18,807 nt of DNA from JAYSFC01 sp041913505 (GCA_041913505.1 JAYSFC010000068.1:1-18807), one strand, 5' to 3'. Positions 1 through 8,023 are shown, counted from the stretch's first letter. Notes: generated by a model not told the origin, from the sequence alone. Numbers and translations are program-made.

Positions 1-872
1 ATCACGCAGTTGCGCACCACCACCAGGTCGCGGTTGGCGATGGACTGAAAGATCAGCCGGCCCAGGCCCGGCAGGTAGAACACGTTCTCCACCACGATGG
101 TGCCGGCCAGCAGGTTGGCGAACTGCAGGCCCATGACGGTGACCACGGGAATCATGGCGTTGCGCAGCACATGGCGCCAGAGCGCGGCGCGGCGCGTGAG
201 GCCCTTGGCGCGCGCGGTGCGCACGAAGTCCTCGCGCAGCACGTCGAGCACGGCCGAGCGCGTGATGCGCGCCAGAATCGCCGCCTGCACCACGGCCAGC
301 GCCACGGCCGGCAGCAGCAGCGCCCCGAGCGCGGGCAGCACGCCGCCGCCGCCGGCCTCGGTCCAGCCCGGAAAGCCCCCGGCCGAGAACCATTGCAGCT
401 TCACCGAGAACAGCAGGATCAGCAGGATGGCGAACCAGAAGTTGGGGATGGCGATGCCGATCTGCGCCAGGCCCATCATGCCCACGTCGCCGAGCCGATT
501 GTGGCGCGATGCCGCATACATGCCCGCGCCGAGGGCCAGCACCGTGGCCAGCGCCATGGCCAGCAGGGCCAGCGGCACGGTGAGCGCCAGGCGTTCGAGC
601 ACGAGGTCGAGCACGGGCGTGCTGTACGCGTAGCTGTCGCCCAGATTGCCCATGAGCAGCCCGGCAATCCAGTGGACATAGCGCTGCCAAGCCGGTTGAT
701 CCAGCCCGAGCTGGGCCGCCAGCGCGGCCACGGCCTCGGGTGCGGCATCGGGGCCGAGCAGTGTCTGTGCCGCGTTGCCGGGCAGGATTTCGAGCACCAG
801 GAACACCACGGCCGAAGCGCCGACCAGCGTGGCGACGAACGTGGCGAACCGTTTGAGCAGGAACAGGCGCAT
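1..872 (-). CDS. ABC transporter permease, DppB/OppB family (partial, C-terminus off window)
   Basis: Inner-membrane permease subunit of a binding-protein-dependent importer, of the class that takes up dipeptides, oligopeptides or nickel. The reading frame starts at 872 with MRLFLLKRF, a typical N-terminus for this family, and stays open to base 1, giving 290 residues. Full-length relatives have roughly 305-340, so only the C-terminal end is missing. Several hydrophobic segments are visible: a first helix at about residues 9-30, then segments near 100-190 and 230-260. The EAA-type cytoplasmic loop that contacts the ATPase is seen as RTARAKGLTRRAALWRHVLR, followed by GLQFANLLAGTIVVENVF, characteristic of DppB-like permeases. 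The Shine-Dalgarno is weak. The gene is divergent from the ferredoxin gene. The substrate cannot be told, because the binding protein and ATPases are outside the window. Confidence 0.9.
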   Translation of the reverse strand, partial: MRLFLLKRFATFVATLVGASAVVFLVLEILPGNAAQTLLGPDAAPEAVAALAAQLGLDQPAWQRYVHWIAGLLMGNLGDSYAYSTPVLDLVLERLALTVPLALLAMALATVLALGAGMYAASRHNRLGDVGMMGLAQIGIAIPNFWFAILLILLFSVKLQWFSAGGFPGWTEAGGGGVLPALGALLLPAVALAVVQAAILARITRSAVLDVLREDFVRTARAKGLTRRAALWRHVLRNAMIPVVTVMGLQFANLLAGTIVVENVFYLPGLGRLIFQSIANRDLVVVRNCV

Positions 873-1063
873 GGGGCTGGAGGAGGGCGCTGCGGCATCG
901 CGCGACGCGGCGCACAGCATAGCGGCAAAACCACGCTGGCGCCGGTGGCGCGGTCCCGTGGATGTGGCGGTGCGCGGGATAATGGCGGCCTTATGAAGCC
1001 GTTTCCGTTCGTCGCCAGCCCCGTGCCTTCGCGCGCGGCCCCGCGCGTGCGCCAGGAGGTGCC

Positions 1064-1321
1064 ATGGCGCTGATGATCACCGACGAGTGCATCAATTGCG
1101 ATGTGTGCGAGCCCGAGTGCCCCAACGACGCCATTTCCCTGGGCGAGGAGCACTACGACATCGACCCGCACAAGTGCACGGAGTGCGTGGGCCATTTCGA
1201 TGAGCCGCAGTGCGTGCAGATCTGCCCCGTGGCCTGCATTCCCGTGAACCCGCAGCACGTGGAGAGCCGCGAGACGCTGTGGCAAAAATTCCACCGGCTG
1301 CAGGCAGCCGTCAAGAGCTGA
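1064..1321 (+). CDS. 2[4Fe-4S] ferredoxin, YfhL / Allochromatium type
   Basis: Small soluble electron carrier of 85 residues. Cys 9, 12, 15 and 19 form CxxCxxCxxxCP, which binds one cluster. Cys 38, 41, 50 and 54 form CxxCx8CxxxCP, and this 8-residue insertion in the second motif marks the YfhL/Allochromatium ferredoxin subgroup, which typically has one very low-potential cluster. The family also has a C-terminal helical tail, matched here by residues 65-85. A strong Shine-Dalgarno (AGGAGG) ends 4 nt before the ATG. The 191 bp between this gene and the divergent permease must hold both promoters. A GATAAT at 978-983 could be a -10 element, but I see no good -35. The gene converges with pth. 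In related beta-proteobacteria this ferredoxin often lies near coaD and pth; coaD is not seen here. Confidence 0.93.
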   Translation: MALMITDECINCDVCEPECPNDAISLGEEHYDIDPHKCTECVGHFDEPQCVQICPVACIPVNPQHVESRETLWQKFHRLQAAVKS

Positions 1322-1334
1322 TTGAATGCCCTGG

Positions 1335-1381
1335 AGCCTGCATGCGCAAGGCTACCGGGCGTTTATTGCTATTAAAAATAG
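1335..1381. terminator. possible bidirectional terminator between ferredoxin and pth
   Basis: The 63-bp gap between the convergent ferredoxin and pth genes holds two dyads. AGCCTGC (1335-1341) pairs with GCAAGGCT (1346-1353) around an ATGC loop, with one bulged base. CTATT (1369-1373) pairs with AATAG (1377-1381) inside an AT-rich patch. No perfect GC-stem plus U-run is present, so this is a weak candidate. Confidence 0.3.
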
Positions 1382-1384
1382 AGC

Positions 1385-1996
1385 TTAATCGTCGCGATCC
1401 GGCCGGGGTGGCTTGGGCCGCGGCGGCTTGGTGGTGTGGATCTGCAGCGTGGCCTTGTCCATGTCGCCCGCGAGCAGCGCGGCCTGGGCTTGCAGTGCAT
1501 GGATGATGCTGTCCTCGATCAGCGTGCGCTGGTCGGGCGAGGGCTTCTTGAGCACCCAGTTCGCCACCTCGGCCTTCACGCCGGGATGGCCGATGCCGAT
1601 GCGCAACCGCCAGTAGTCGGGCGTGCCCAACTGGGCGTGGATATCGCGCAGGCCGTTGTGGCCGCCGTGGCTGCCGCCGCGCTTGAGCTTGACCTGGCCC
1701 GGCGCGAAGTCGAGCTCGTCGTGCGCGACGAGGATCTCATCGGGCTGGATCTTGAAGAAGCGTGCGAGCGCCGCCACCGACTTGCCCGAGAGGTTCATGT
1801 AGGTCTGCGGCTCCAGCAGCCACACACTCTGGCCGTGCACGCTGGTGCGGGCCACGAGGCCGTAGTAGCTGCGATCGGGCACCAGGGTGACCTTGAGCTC
1901 GCGCGCCAGCGCGTCGATCCACCAGAAGCCTGCGTTGTGGCGCGTGGCTTCGTACTCGGGGCCGGGGTTGCCCAGGCCGACAAACAGTTTGATCAT
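1385..1996 (-). CDS. pth: peptidyl-tRNA hydrolase
   Basis: Essential cytoplasmic esterase that releases tRNA from peptidyl-tRNAs dropped by stalled ribosomes. The 203-residue product carries the family signature at its N-terminus: VGLGNPGPEYEATRHNAGF. His20 is the catalytic base, with Asn10 and Asn68 in the substrate pocket and Asp93 (in VAHDELDFAPG) orienting the histidine; this numbering is the same as in the E. coli enzyme. The GGSHGGHNGLRDI segment around 108-120 is the second family signature. The C-terminus is extended by a basic Pro-rich tail (PPRPKPPRPDRDD) that looks disordered. The gene is the last of the minus-strand cluster and lies 93 bp downstream of rplY, a common pairing. A terminator at 2018-2047 separates the two, so pth may be expressed by read-through or from its own promoter. 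Confidence 0.97.
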   Translation of the reverse strand: MIKLFVGLGNPGPEYEATRHNAGFWWIDALARELKVTLVPDRSYYGLVARTSVHGQSVWLLEPQTYMNLSGKSVAALARFFKIQPDEILVAHDELDFAPGQVKLKRGGSHGGHNGLRDIHAQLGTPDYWRLRIGIGHPGVKAEVANWVLKKPSPDQRTLIEDSIIHALQAQAALLAGDMDKATLQIHTTKPPRPKPPRPDRDD

Positions 1997-2017
1997 GCGT
2001 TTGATTATCCAGGCCCC

Positions 2018-2047
2018 AAAGCAAACGGCCCACGCGAGGTGGGCCGT
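2018..2047 (-). terminator. intrinsic terminator downstream of rplY
   Basis: A perfect 9-bp stem, ACGGCCCAC (2025-2033) and GTGGGCCGT (2039-2047), has a 5-nt loop. On the minus strand it is followed by TTGCTTT. It sits between the rplY stop and the pth start, so it should end most rplY transcripts. Confidence 0.75.
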
Positions 2048-2089
2048 CTGTGCAGGCCGCCGTGCAGGACGGCAGCCGGGGGCTGAAGA

Positions 2090-2728
2090 TTACTTCTTGC
2101 CCTTCTTTGCGGGAGCTGCGGCCGGAGCTGCGGCGCCTTCAGCCGCAGCCACGGGCTCGGCTTCGGGGGCGACCACGGTCACCAGCACGGGGTTGCTCTT
2201 GTTCTGGCTGCCGCGGATCACGGGGGAAACGCCCTTGGGCAGCTTGATGTCCTTGAGGTGCAGCGAGGTGCCCTTGACCAGCTTGGACAGGTCCACGTTG
2301 ATGAACTCGGGCAGGTCCGAAGGCATGCAGGTCACTTCGAGTTCGTTCACGACCGGGTTGATCATGCACTTGTCCACCTTGACGGCGGGCGACTCTTCAG
2401 CGCCGGCGTAGTGCAGCGGCACCTTCATGTGCAGCTTGGTCTTCTCGTCCACGCGCTGGAAGTCCACGTGCAGCACGAGCTGCTTGAAGGGGTGGAACTG
2501 CACGTCGCGCAGCAGCACCTTGGTGGTCTGGCCGTTCAGCTCCATGTCCAGGACGCTGGAGTGGAAGGCTTCCTTCTTGAGGGCGTGCCACAGGGCGTTG
2601 TGGTCCACCTCGATCTGTTGGGGTTCCGTGGAACCGCCGTACACGATGCCGGGCGTCTTGCCCGAGTTGCGCAGACGGCGGCTCGCACCCGTACCCTGCT
2701 TGGCGCGCTCGAAGGCGACGAAGTTCAT
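2090..2728 (-). CDS. rplY: 50S ribosomal protein L25, general stress protein CTC form
   Basis: Ribosomal protein that binds the loop E region of 5S rRNA. This is the long form of 212 residues: an N-terminal L25 domain (about 1-95, starting MNFVAFERAKQGTGASRRLR and containing GKTPGIVYGG), then a C-terminal TL5/CTC beta domain (about 100-185). It ends in a low-complexity Ala/Glu/Pro tail capped with KKGKK. The start at 2728 is preceded by AGGAG with 7-nt spacing. An earlier in-frame ATG at 2800 falls inside the prs terminator and has no ribosome binding site, so I rejected it. The gene follows prs, the standard order in beta-proteobacteria, and has its own terminator at 2018-2047. Confidence 0.96.
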   Translation of the reverse strand: MNFVAFERAKQGTGASRRLRNSGKTPGIVYGGSTEPQQIEVDHNALWHALKKEAFHSSVLDMELNGQTTKVLLRDVQFHPFKQLVLHVDFQRVDEKTKLHMKVPLHYAGAEESPAVKVDKCMINPVVNELEVTCMPSDLPEFINVDLSKLVKGTSLHLKDIKLPKGVSPVIRGSQNKSNPVLVTVVAPEAEPVAAAEGAAAPAAAPAKKGKK

Positions 2729-2774
2729 GGTCTTACTCCTGAAAGGGCCGGCCGCGACCAGCCTGGCCCCGATT

Positions 2775-2798
2775 AAAAAAGGGCCGGTCATCCGGCCC
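2775..2798 (-). terminator. intrinsic terminator downstream of prs
   Basis: GGGCCGG (2781-2787) and CCGGCCC (2792-2798) form a perfect 7-bp stem with a TCAT loop. On the minus strand a run of six T (2775-2780) follows. This is a textbook Rho-independent terminator, lying 20 bp after the prs stop and before rplY. Confidence 0.9.
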
Positions 2799-2818
2799 AC
2801 TGGCGATGTTCCCGGTGC

Positions 2819-3778
2819 TTATTCCGAGAACAAACTCATCACCGAGTCGCCCTTGGCGATACGCTGGATCGTCTCGGCGATCAGCGGAGCCACGGACAGC
2901 TGGCGGATCTTGTTGCAGCCCTTGGCGGCATCCGAAAGCGGAATCGTGTTGGTGACCACGACCTCGTCCAGGGCTGTGCCCTGGGCAATGCGGCCGATGG
3001 CCGGGCCTGAGAAGATCGGGTGCGTGCAGTAGGCGTACACCTTCTTGGCACCACGTTCCTTGAGCACCTCGGCAGCCTTCACGAGCGTGCCGGCGGTGTC
3101 GATCATGTCGTCCATGATCACGCAGTTACGGCCTTCGATCTCGCCGATCACGTGCATCACCTCGGACACGTTGGCCTTGGGGCGGCGCTTGTCGATGATG
3201 GCCAGGTCGCAGCCAAGCTGCTTGGCCAGTGCGCGTGCACGCACCACGCCGCCCACGTCGGGGCTGACCACGATCAGGTCTTCGTAGTTCTTCTGGCGCA
3301 GATCGCCCAGCAGTACCGGCGAGGCGTAGATGTTGTCGACCGGGATATCGAAGAAGCCCTGGATCTGGTCGGCGTGCAGATCCATGGTGAGCACGCGGGC
3401 CACGCCCACGGCTTGCAGCATGTTCGCCACCACCTTGGCCGAGATCGGCACACGCGTGGAGCGCGGGCGGCGGTCCTGGCGGGCATAGCCGAAGTAGGGG
3501 ATCACGGCGCTGATGCGTTCGGCGGAGGCGCGCTTGAGCGCATCCACCATGATCAGCAGTTCCATGAGGTTCTCGTTGGTCGGTGCGCAGGTGGACTGCA
3601 CGACGAATACGTCCCGCGCACGGACGTTCTGCTTGATCTCGACGGTGACCTCGCCGTCGGAGAAACGACCCACATCGGCGGCGCCCAGGGTGGTTCCGAG
3701 GTGCTTGGCAATCTCTGCCGCCATGCCGGGATTGGCATTGCCGGTGAAAACCAGGAAGTCGGGGTGGTTGGCTTGCAT
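2819..3778 (-). CDS. prs: ribose-phosphate pyrophosphokinase
   Basis: Makes PRPP from ribose 5-phosphate and ATP, feeding purine, pyrimidine, histidine, tryptophan and NAD synthesis. At 319 residues the protein is close to the usual bacterial class I length. Visible family features are the N-terminal FTGNANPGMAAEIAKHLG, the catalytic region YARQDRRPRSTRVPISAKVVANM (around 98-120), the VVSPDVGGVVRARALAKQL flap segment, and the PRPP-binding loop VIMDDMIDTAGTLVKAAEVL near 215-235. The Shine-Dalgarno before the ATG is weak. It lies 42 bp downstream of the tRNA-Gln gene on the same strand and is probably co-transcribed with ispE and the tRNA. A strong terminator follows. Confidence 0.97.
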   Translation of the reverse strand: MQANHPDFLVFTGNANPGMAAEIAKHLGTTLGAADVGRFSDGEVTVEIKQNVRARDVFVVQSTCAPTNENLMELLIMVDALKRASAERISAVIPYFGYARQDRRPRSTRVPISAKVVANMLQAVGVARVLTMDLHADQIQGFFDIPVDNIYASPVLLGDLRQKNYEDLIVVSPDVGGVVRARALAKQLGCDLAIIDKRRPKANVSEVMHVIGEIEGRNCVIMDDMIDTAGTLVKAAEVLKERGAKKVYAYCTHPIFSGPAIGRIAQGTALDEVVVTNTIPLSDAAKGCNKIRQLSVAPLIAETIQRIAKGDSVMSLFSE

Positions 3779-3820
3779 GGGCGTCTCAGCCGTTAGATTT
3801 CGCGGGTACGCAAGGGTATT

Positions 3821-3897
3821 TGGCAGGGGAGAAAGGATTCGAACCTTTGCATGCCGGAATCAAAATCCGGTGCCTTAACCAGCTTGGCGACTCCCCT
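3821..3897 (-). tRNA. tRNA-Gln (UUG anticodon)
   Basis: On the minus strand the acceptor stem AGGGGAG pairs with CTCCCCT. The D-arm is GCC...GGC, the anticodon stem CCGGA/TCCGG encloses the loop TTTTGAT with anticodon TTG, and the T-arm AAAGG/CCTTT encloses TTCGAAT. Discriminator G is followed by a genome-encoded CCA (3821-3823). It lies between ispE and prs, its conserved position in beta- and gamma-proteobacteria, and is probably processed from their shared transcript. Confidence 0.95.
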
Positions 3898-3936
3898 ACA
3901 CAGGTTGACTGCCTGATGGCAATCCACCGAGAACTT

Positions 3937-4797
3937 TTAATTTGACGCCCATCCTGCCAGAGGATGCAGCTCCAAATTATTGCATGCTTTGACCTGCCAA
4001 GCGCTGCTTGCGCTGTTTAGATCCACGGCATGCTGCATTTGCGCATACACCGCACTGCCCGAGCCCGTCATGCGGCCTTTCAAACCCTGCGACGCTAGCC
4101 ATGCAATGACCTGCTTCACTTCGGGGCACAAAGCCTCAGCGACTGGCTGCAAGTCGTTTCGACCGAAGTCGTAGTGTTCTGCAGCAAAGCCTGAGATTGT
4201 AGCACTGTCTGAATCGCGTTTCAGAATTGGTGACGAAAAAATTGTTTTCGTGTCCAACCCCGCAGAGGGCTTTGCTACAAGGAACCGTGCCGGCGGCAGC
4301 CGGTGCGATCTCTCAAGAGGGCGGATTATGTCACCAATTCCCTCCACCCAGGCGTTATGGCCGCACAAAAAAAACGGCACATCGGCACCAAGGGTGAGCC
4401 CGATGGCTTGCAGCTGCGCCCGGCTGAGCCCCAGGTTCCAGAGCCGGTTGAGTGCGAGCAGGGTAGTGGCCGCGTCGGAGGAGCCGCCACCCATGCCAGC
4501 CTGTGCGGGTATGCGCTTGGCCACCCCCATGTGGGCGCCTTCCCGGCACCCCGTGGCTGCTTGCAGTGCGCGGGCGGCGCGCACGGTGAGGTCCTCGGCG
4601 GGCAGGGGCGGGCCGTCGTCGCCCAGGTCTTCGCGCGTGATGGCGCCATCGGTGCGGCGCTCGAAGTGCAGCGTGTCGCACCAATCCACGAGCATGAACA
4701 CCGATTGCAACAGGTGGTAGCCGTCGGCGCGGCGGCCCGTAATGTGCAGGAACAGGTTGAGTTTGGCCGGCGCGGGCACGTCGTAGAGCGCTTGCAT
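3937..4797 (-). CDS. ispE: 4-diphosphocytidyl-2-C-methyl-D-erythritol kinase
   Basis: ATP-dependent kinase of the MEP isoprenoid pathway, phosphorylating the 2-hydroxyl of CDP-methylerythritol in the cytoplasm. The 286-residue product belongs to the GHMP kinase family. Lys12 in PAPAKLNLFLHITGRRADGYH is the expected catalytic lysine. The glycine-rich ATP loop is PAQAGMGGGSSDAA (98-110), and Asp139 in LGADVPFF matches the catalytic aspartate. The third GHMP motif is GRMTGSGSAVYA near the C-terminus. The start at 4797 lies 12 bp after the lolB stop, with no convincing Shine-Dalgarno, so translation may be coupled to lolB. The lolB-ispE-tRNA-prs order is widely conserved. Confidence 0.97.
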   Translation of the reverse strand: MQALYDVPAPAKLNLFLHITGRRADGYHLLQSVFMLVDWCDTLHFERRTDGAITREDLGDDGPPLPAEDLTVRAARALQAATGCREGAHMGVAKRIPAQAGMGGGSSDAATTLLALNRLWNLGLSRAQLQAIGLTLGADVPFFLCGHNAWVEGIGDIIRPLERSHRLPPARFLVAKPSAGLDTKTIFSSPILKRDSDSATISGFAAEHYDFGRNDLQPVAEALCPEVKQVIAWLASQGLKGRMTGSGSAVYAQMQHAVDLNSASSAWQVKACNNLELHPLAGWASN

Positions 4798-4809
4798 GGG
4801 CGGTGCGGA

Positions 4810-5289
4810 TCAGCGGGTGAGGGCGATGCGCAGCGTCGCCGGGGGCATGGGGTCGAAGCGTTCGGCCGTGATGCGGCCGTCCTGCGCGGCGCTGAGGTCG
4901 GCGCGCCAGCCGTTGGTGGCTGCCGGCCGGCCCTGCAGCCAATCGAACAGGGCGGCCACGGGCAGGCGGCTGCCCGTGAGGTCTTGCAGCAGTTCATCGA
5001 GCGACGCGGATTCGCGCACTCCGCTGCCCTGTTCCAGGCGGGCGGTGCCGGCCGCCCATTGCAGGCGGGCCAGGGTGGAGCCCAGCGGCGTGTACAGCGT
5101 GAGCTCCCCGGCCTGTGGGTTGCCGCGCAGCTCAAAGGCCGCGCTGAATGACTGAGGTGCCTGCCCCTCGATCTGCAGGGCGAGCCGGCCGCTCCATTCG
5201 CTGGTGGTCGATGGCGCGCGCGGGGGCTGGGCGCAGCCTGCGAGAGCCAGCAGCAGGGCCAGCGCGCACCACGCGCGCACCCAGCTCAA
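4810..5289 (-). CDS. lolB: outer-membrane lipoprotein LolB
   Basis: Outer-membrane receptor that takes lipoproteins from periplasmic LolA and inserts them into the inner leaflet of the outer membrane. The first 18 residues form a lipoprotein signal peptide with lipobox LALAGC, giving Cys19 as the acylated residue. The mature part shows the LolB fold pattern: WSGRLALQIEGQAPQSFSAAFELRG, then LTLYTPLGSTLARLQW, then VAALFDWLQGRPA. I chose the TTG at 5289 because a GGAG lies 7 nt upstream and the TTG overlaps the TGA of the preceding TPR gene; this gives 159 residues. A GTG at 5280 is the alternative (156 residues) but is too far from that GGAG. LolB is poorly conserved in sequence, so context (TPR upstream, ispE downstream) adds much of the confidence. 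Confidence 0.9.
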   Translation of the reverse strand: MSWVRAWCALALLLALAGCAQPPRAPSTTSEWSGRLALQIEGQAPQSFSAAFELRGNPQAGELTLYTPLGSTLARLQWAAGTARLEQGSGVRESASLDELLQDLTGSRLPVAALFDWLQGRPAATNGWRADLSAAQDGRITAERFDPMPPATLRIALTR

Positions 5290-7055
5290 GGCTGCACTCC
5301 GAAGCGCTTGAGGGTGTCGAGCAGGATGTCGCTGCCGGGGTTGGTGCGCAGCCCTTGGCGCCATATGGAGAGTGCGGTGTCGCGCTGCTGCAGGCTCCAG
5401 AGGACTTCGCCGAGATGGGCCGCGATTTCCGCGTCCGGGCGCTTCGCGAATGCCTCCTCCAGCAAGCGCAGGGCCTCGGCGCGATTGCCCAGCCGGAACT
5501 GCACCCAGCCCATGCTGTCGGTGATGAACGGGTCGCCGGGTGCGTGGCGCAGAGCCTCTTCGACGAGGCTCTTGGCTTCGCCTAGGCGCACGCCGCGGTC
5601 CGCCAGCGAGTAGCCCAGCGCGTTGTAGGCATGGTGGTAGTCTGGCTGGCGCGCGATGATCTTGCGCAGCAACTGCTCCATGGTGTCGAAATGCCCCGCC
5701 TTCTCGGCCAGCATCGCCTGGTCGTAGACAAGGTCATTGTTGTCGGGCGCCAGCGCGACCAGCTTGCCCTGCAGCTCGTAGGCCTCCTGGTACTGCTGGG
5801 CGTCGCGCAGCAACTGCACCTCCGCGGAGAGCTTCATGCGCTCTTCCTCGGGTGTTTTCGCGGGCAGGCTGCGGATCAGGGCGCGGCCATGGGCCAGCCG
5901 GCCCTGGCGCGCCAGCAGTGATGCACGCCGCACCTGTGCGCCAAACAGCTCGCTGCCGTTGTCGATGCGCGCAAGCCAGGCTTCGGCTTCATCGTATTTC
6001 TGGCGCTTTTCCGCGATCTGGGCGTGCAGCAGGTAGGCCTGGGTCAGACCGGCCTTGCGTGCCTCGGGATCGGACGTTTTTTCGGCCTGCGTGGTGAAGT
6101 GCTGCAGTGACGCTTCCGCCTCATCGAGCCGGTTGTCCTGGGTTTGCAGAGTGGCCTGCACGAGCCAGGCCTCGGCCAGGTCGGGTTTCTCGCGGGTCAG
6201 CAGGCTGATCTGGGCCGATGCCTCGGGGTAGCGCTGCTGATTGAGCAGGGAGCGGGCGTAGACCATGCGCATCTCAGGCGAGGGTTCGCCTGCGAAGTAC
6301 TTCGCCGCGATGGGCTCGGCTTCCGTGACGCCTTCCTCGGCCAGCTCCAGCGCCAGCAGGGCGGCGCTGTCGCTGGTGGCTTCCAGGTTCTGGGCGCGTT
6401 GGGCGGCCGTGAGTGCCCCCTTTTTGTCGCCGGCCGCGAGTCGCATGCGGCCCACCGTGGCCCAGGCAGAGGGACCTAGGGCGGGATTGGCCAGCTCGTC
6501 GCTGAGGGCCTGTTCCACGACCGAGGCCGCCAGGGCCTTGTCGCTCGCGCGGCCGTAGAGCTGCGGAATGGCCTGCATGGCGGCGGAGCGCGCCCGGGCG
6601 GGTGTCTGGGCCAGCTCCTGCCGCAACAGCTCGGGTGTCTCGCCGATGCGGTTGAGCGCGACCAGGATTTGCAACAGGTAGCGGTTGGCTTCGCGGGACT
6701 GGGGTAAGGCGGCCTTCCAGGCGCGGGCCGCTGCGAGCGCAGACTCGCCCGAGCGCGCCTGCAGCGCGATGTCGGCTGCGCGGCGGTACAGGTCGCCGTC
6801 GTTGCTGCGTCGCGCGGCCTCCAGCATCAGCGCGTAGCCGGTGCCGGGGTCTCCGGCGCTGTTCGTGAGTTCGCCCAGCAGGATCTCGTAAAAGAGCTCG
6901 GCATTCAGGGCTTCGTGGGCCCGCGAACTGTCCGCTGTCTGCGGTGGGGGTGGGGGCGCATGGGGGCGGGAAGGCTGCTGGGACCAAACTGCGGAAGATC
7001 CGGCGACCAAGGCGAGAGCCCACGCCAGATGCCGGAAGCGAAGAGAATGCACCAT
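5286..7055 (-). CDS. secreted tetratricopeptide-repeat protein
   Basis: A 589-residue protein with a Sec signal peptide (about 1-26, ending SSAVWSQ), a Pro-rich linker (about 28-40), then alpha-helical TPR-type repeats to the C-terminus. Clear TPR units include AEAWLVQATLQTQDNRLDEA, the unit ending near DYHHAYNALGYSLADRGVRL, and DPFITDSMGWVQFRLGNRAEA. It is the usual gene upstream of lolB in beta-proteobacteria. The family has no firmly assigned role, and I infer a periplasmic or outer-membrane-associated scaffold. The frame is open far upstream, but the signal peptide and the divergent mutM gene fix the start near 7055. A GTG at 7052 is an alternative. The stop overlaps the lolB start, indicating translational coupling. 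Confidence 0.88.
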   Translation of the reverse strand: MVHSLRFRHLAWALALVAGSSAVWSQQPSRPHAPPPPPQTADSSRAHEALNAELFYEILLGELTNSAGDPGTGYALMLEAARRSNDGDLYRRAADIALQARSGESALAAARAWKAALPQSREANRYLLQILVALNRIGETPELLRQELAQTPARARSAAMQAIPQLYGRASDKALAASVVEQALSDELANPALGPSAWATVGRMRLAAGDKKGALTAAQRAQNLEATSDSAALLALELAEEGVTEAEPIAAKYFAGEPSPEMRMVYARSLLNQQRYPEASAQISLLTREKPDLAEAWLVQATLQTQDNRLDEAEASLQHFTTQAEKTSDPEARKAGLTQAYLLHAQIAEKRQKYDEAEAWLARIDNGSELFGAQVRRASLLARQGRLAHGRALIRSLPAKTPEEERMKLSAEVQLLRDAQQYQEAYELQGKLVALAPDNNDLVYDQAMLAEKAGHFDTMEQLLRKIIARQPDYHHAYNALGYSLADRGVRLGEAKSLVEEALRHAPGDPFITDSMGWVQFRLGNRAEALRLLEEAFAKRPDAEIAAHLGEVLWSLQQRDTALSIWRQGLRTNPGSDILLDTLKRFGVQP

Positions 7056-7103
7056 CGACCCATAATAATCCAATGCCCTGCAGATTCTCACGAAGTCACC
7101 CCC
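7056..7103. promoter_or_regulatory. divergent promoter region, TPR gene / mutM
   Basis: Only 48 bp separate the two divergent starts. The one AT-rich patch, CATAATAAT (7061-7069), reads TATTAT on the minus strand as a possible -10 for the TPR gene and CATAAT on the plus strand for mutM. No strong -35 is visible for either direction. The minus-strand -10 would place transcription start almost on the TPR ATG. Confidence 0.35.
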
Positions 7104-7919
7104 ATGCCTGAGTTGCCTGAAGTAGAGGTCACGCGCCGTGGCATTGCGCAGGGCATTGCGGGCGCAACCATCACCTGCGCCACGCTGGGCAAGCCGTTGC
7201 GCTGGCCACTGGGATGCGCAACGGCACGCCTTGTGGGGCAGCGCGTGCTGGCCGTGCGCCGCCGGGGTAAGTACTTGCTGATGGACCTCAGCGAGGGATT
7301 GCTGCTCGTGCACCTGGGTATGTCGGGTAGCCTGCGTTTTGCGCGGGACCTGCCGGCACCGGGGCCGCACGACCACTTCGACCTCGCCACGAACCATGGC
7401 GTGCTGCGCCTGCACGACCCGCGCCGTTTCGGCGCCGTGGTTTTCGCTGATTCGGAGCAGTCGCCCGTGGCGCGCAAGCTGCTCGATGGGCTGGGGATGG
7501 AGCCGCTGTCCGAGGGTTTCACGCTGGAAGCGTTTCGTGAGGGGCTGCGGGCCTCCCGGGCGCCGATCAAGCAGGTGCTGCTGGCTGGCAAGGTGGTCGT
7601 GGGCGTGGGCAACATCTATGCCTCGGAGGTGCTGTTTCTGGCGGGCATACGGCCCACGACGTCGGCCAGGGCGATCGGCGATGGGCGGGTGCGCAGGCTC
7701 CACCAGGCTATTCGTGAGGTGCTGTCGCTGGCCGTGGAGCGGGGTGGCACGACGTTGAAGGATTTCTCGAACGCGGACGGCAACCCCGGGCACTTTCAAC
7801 TCGAGGCCCGGGTGTACGGGCGGGAGGGGGCGCCATGCCGGACGTGCGGCACGCCGATCCGGGGGCTCAAGCAAGGGCAGCGCAGCACTTATTTCTGTCC
7901 GCGCTGCCAGCGCGTCTGA
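7104..7919 (+). CDS. mutM: formamidopyrimidine-DNA glycosylase
   Basis: Base-excision repair glycosylase/lyase that removes 8-oxoguanine and formamidopyrimidines opposite C. The product has 271 residues, the usual length. After Met removal, Pro2 is the catalytic nucleophile and Glu3 follows (MPELPEVEVTRRG). Lys at about 57 lies in RRGKYLLMDL. The helix-two-turn-helix is around KQVLLAGKVVVGVGNIYASE. The zinc finger uses Cys245, 248, 265 and 268 with the DNA-contacting Arg260. An in-frame upstream extension exists, but the conserved PELPEVE N-terminus fixes the start at 7104. The Shine-Dalgarno is poor. It is followed at 104 bp by the dynamin-like gene and then mutY, its partner in the 8-oxoguanine system. 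Confidence 0.97.
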   Translation: MPELPEVEVTRRGIAQGIAGATITCATLGKPLRWPLGCATARLVGQRVLAVRRRGKYLLMDLSEGLLLVHLGMSGSLRFARDLPAPGPHDHFDLATNHGVLRLHDPRRFGAVVFADSEQSPVARKLLDGLGMEPLSEGFTLEAFREGLRASRAPIKQVLLAGKVVVGVGNIYASEVLFLAGIRPTTSARAIGDGRVRRLHQAIREVLSLAVERGGTTLKDFSNADGNPGHFQLEARVYGREGAPCRTCGTPIRGLKQGQRSTYFCPRCQRV

Positions 7920-7966
7920 GAGACAAGGGGCGTTGCGCAGTAGGCGCTCGCTTGGCATGCGGGCGA

Positions 7967-7975
7967 TGCTATATT
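7967..7975 (+). promoter_or_regulatory. extended -10 promoter candidate for the dynamin-like gene
   Basis: TGCTATATT gives an extended -10 (TGn plus TATATT at 7970-7975) in the 104-bp gap after mutM. The -35 position is poor (CTCGCT at 17-bp spacing), as is common for extended -10 promoters. It would give a leader of about 40 nt before the GTG start at 8024. Confidence 0.4.
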
Positions 7976-8023
7976 TTGTGCAGTTCCAGCCGATGACCTG
8001 GGCATTCAATTTTCGGGAGCAAA

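Noticed and set aside
476..1294. 272-aa minus-strand ORF spanning the permease start and the ferredoxin gene
   Set aside because: Its C-terminal part is the permease gene read in the wrong frame and its N-terminal part is antisense to a clear ferredoxin. It has no family features.
3898..3936. Small dyad TGCC-TGAT-GGCA between ispE and tRNA-Gln
   Set aside because: The stem is short with no U-run, so it is not supportable as a terminator. It may only be tRNA leader sequence.
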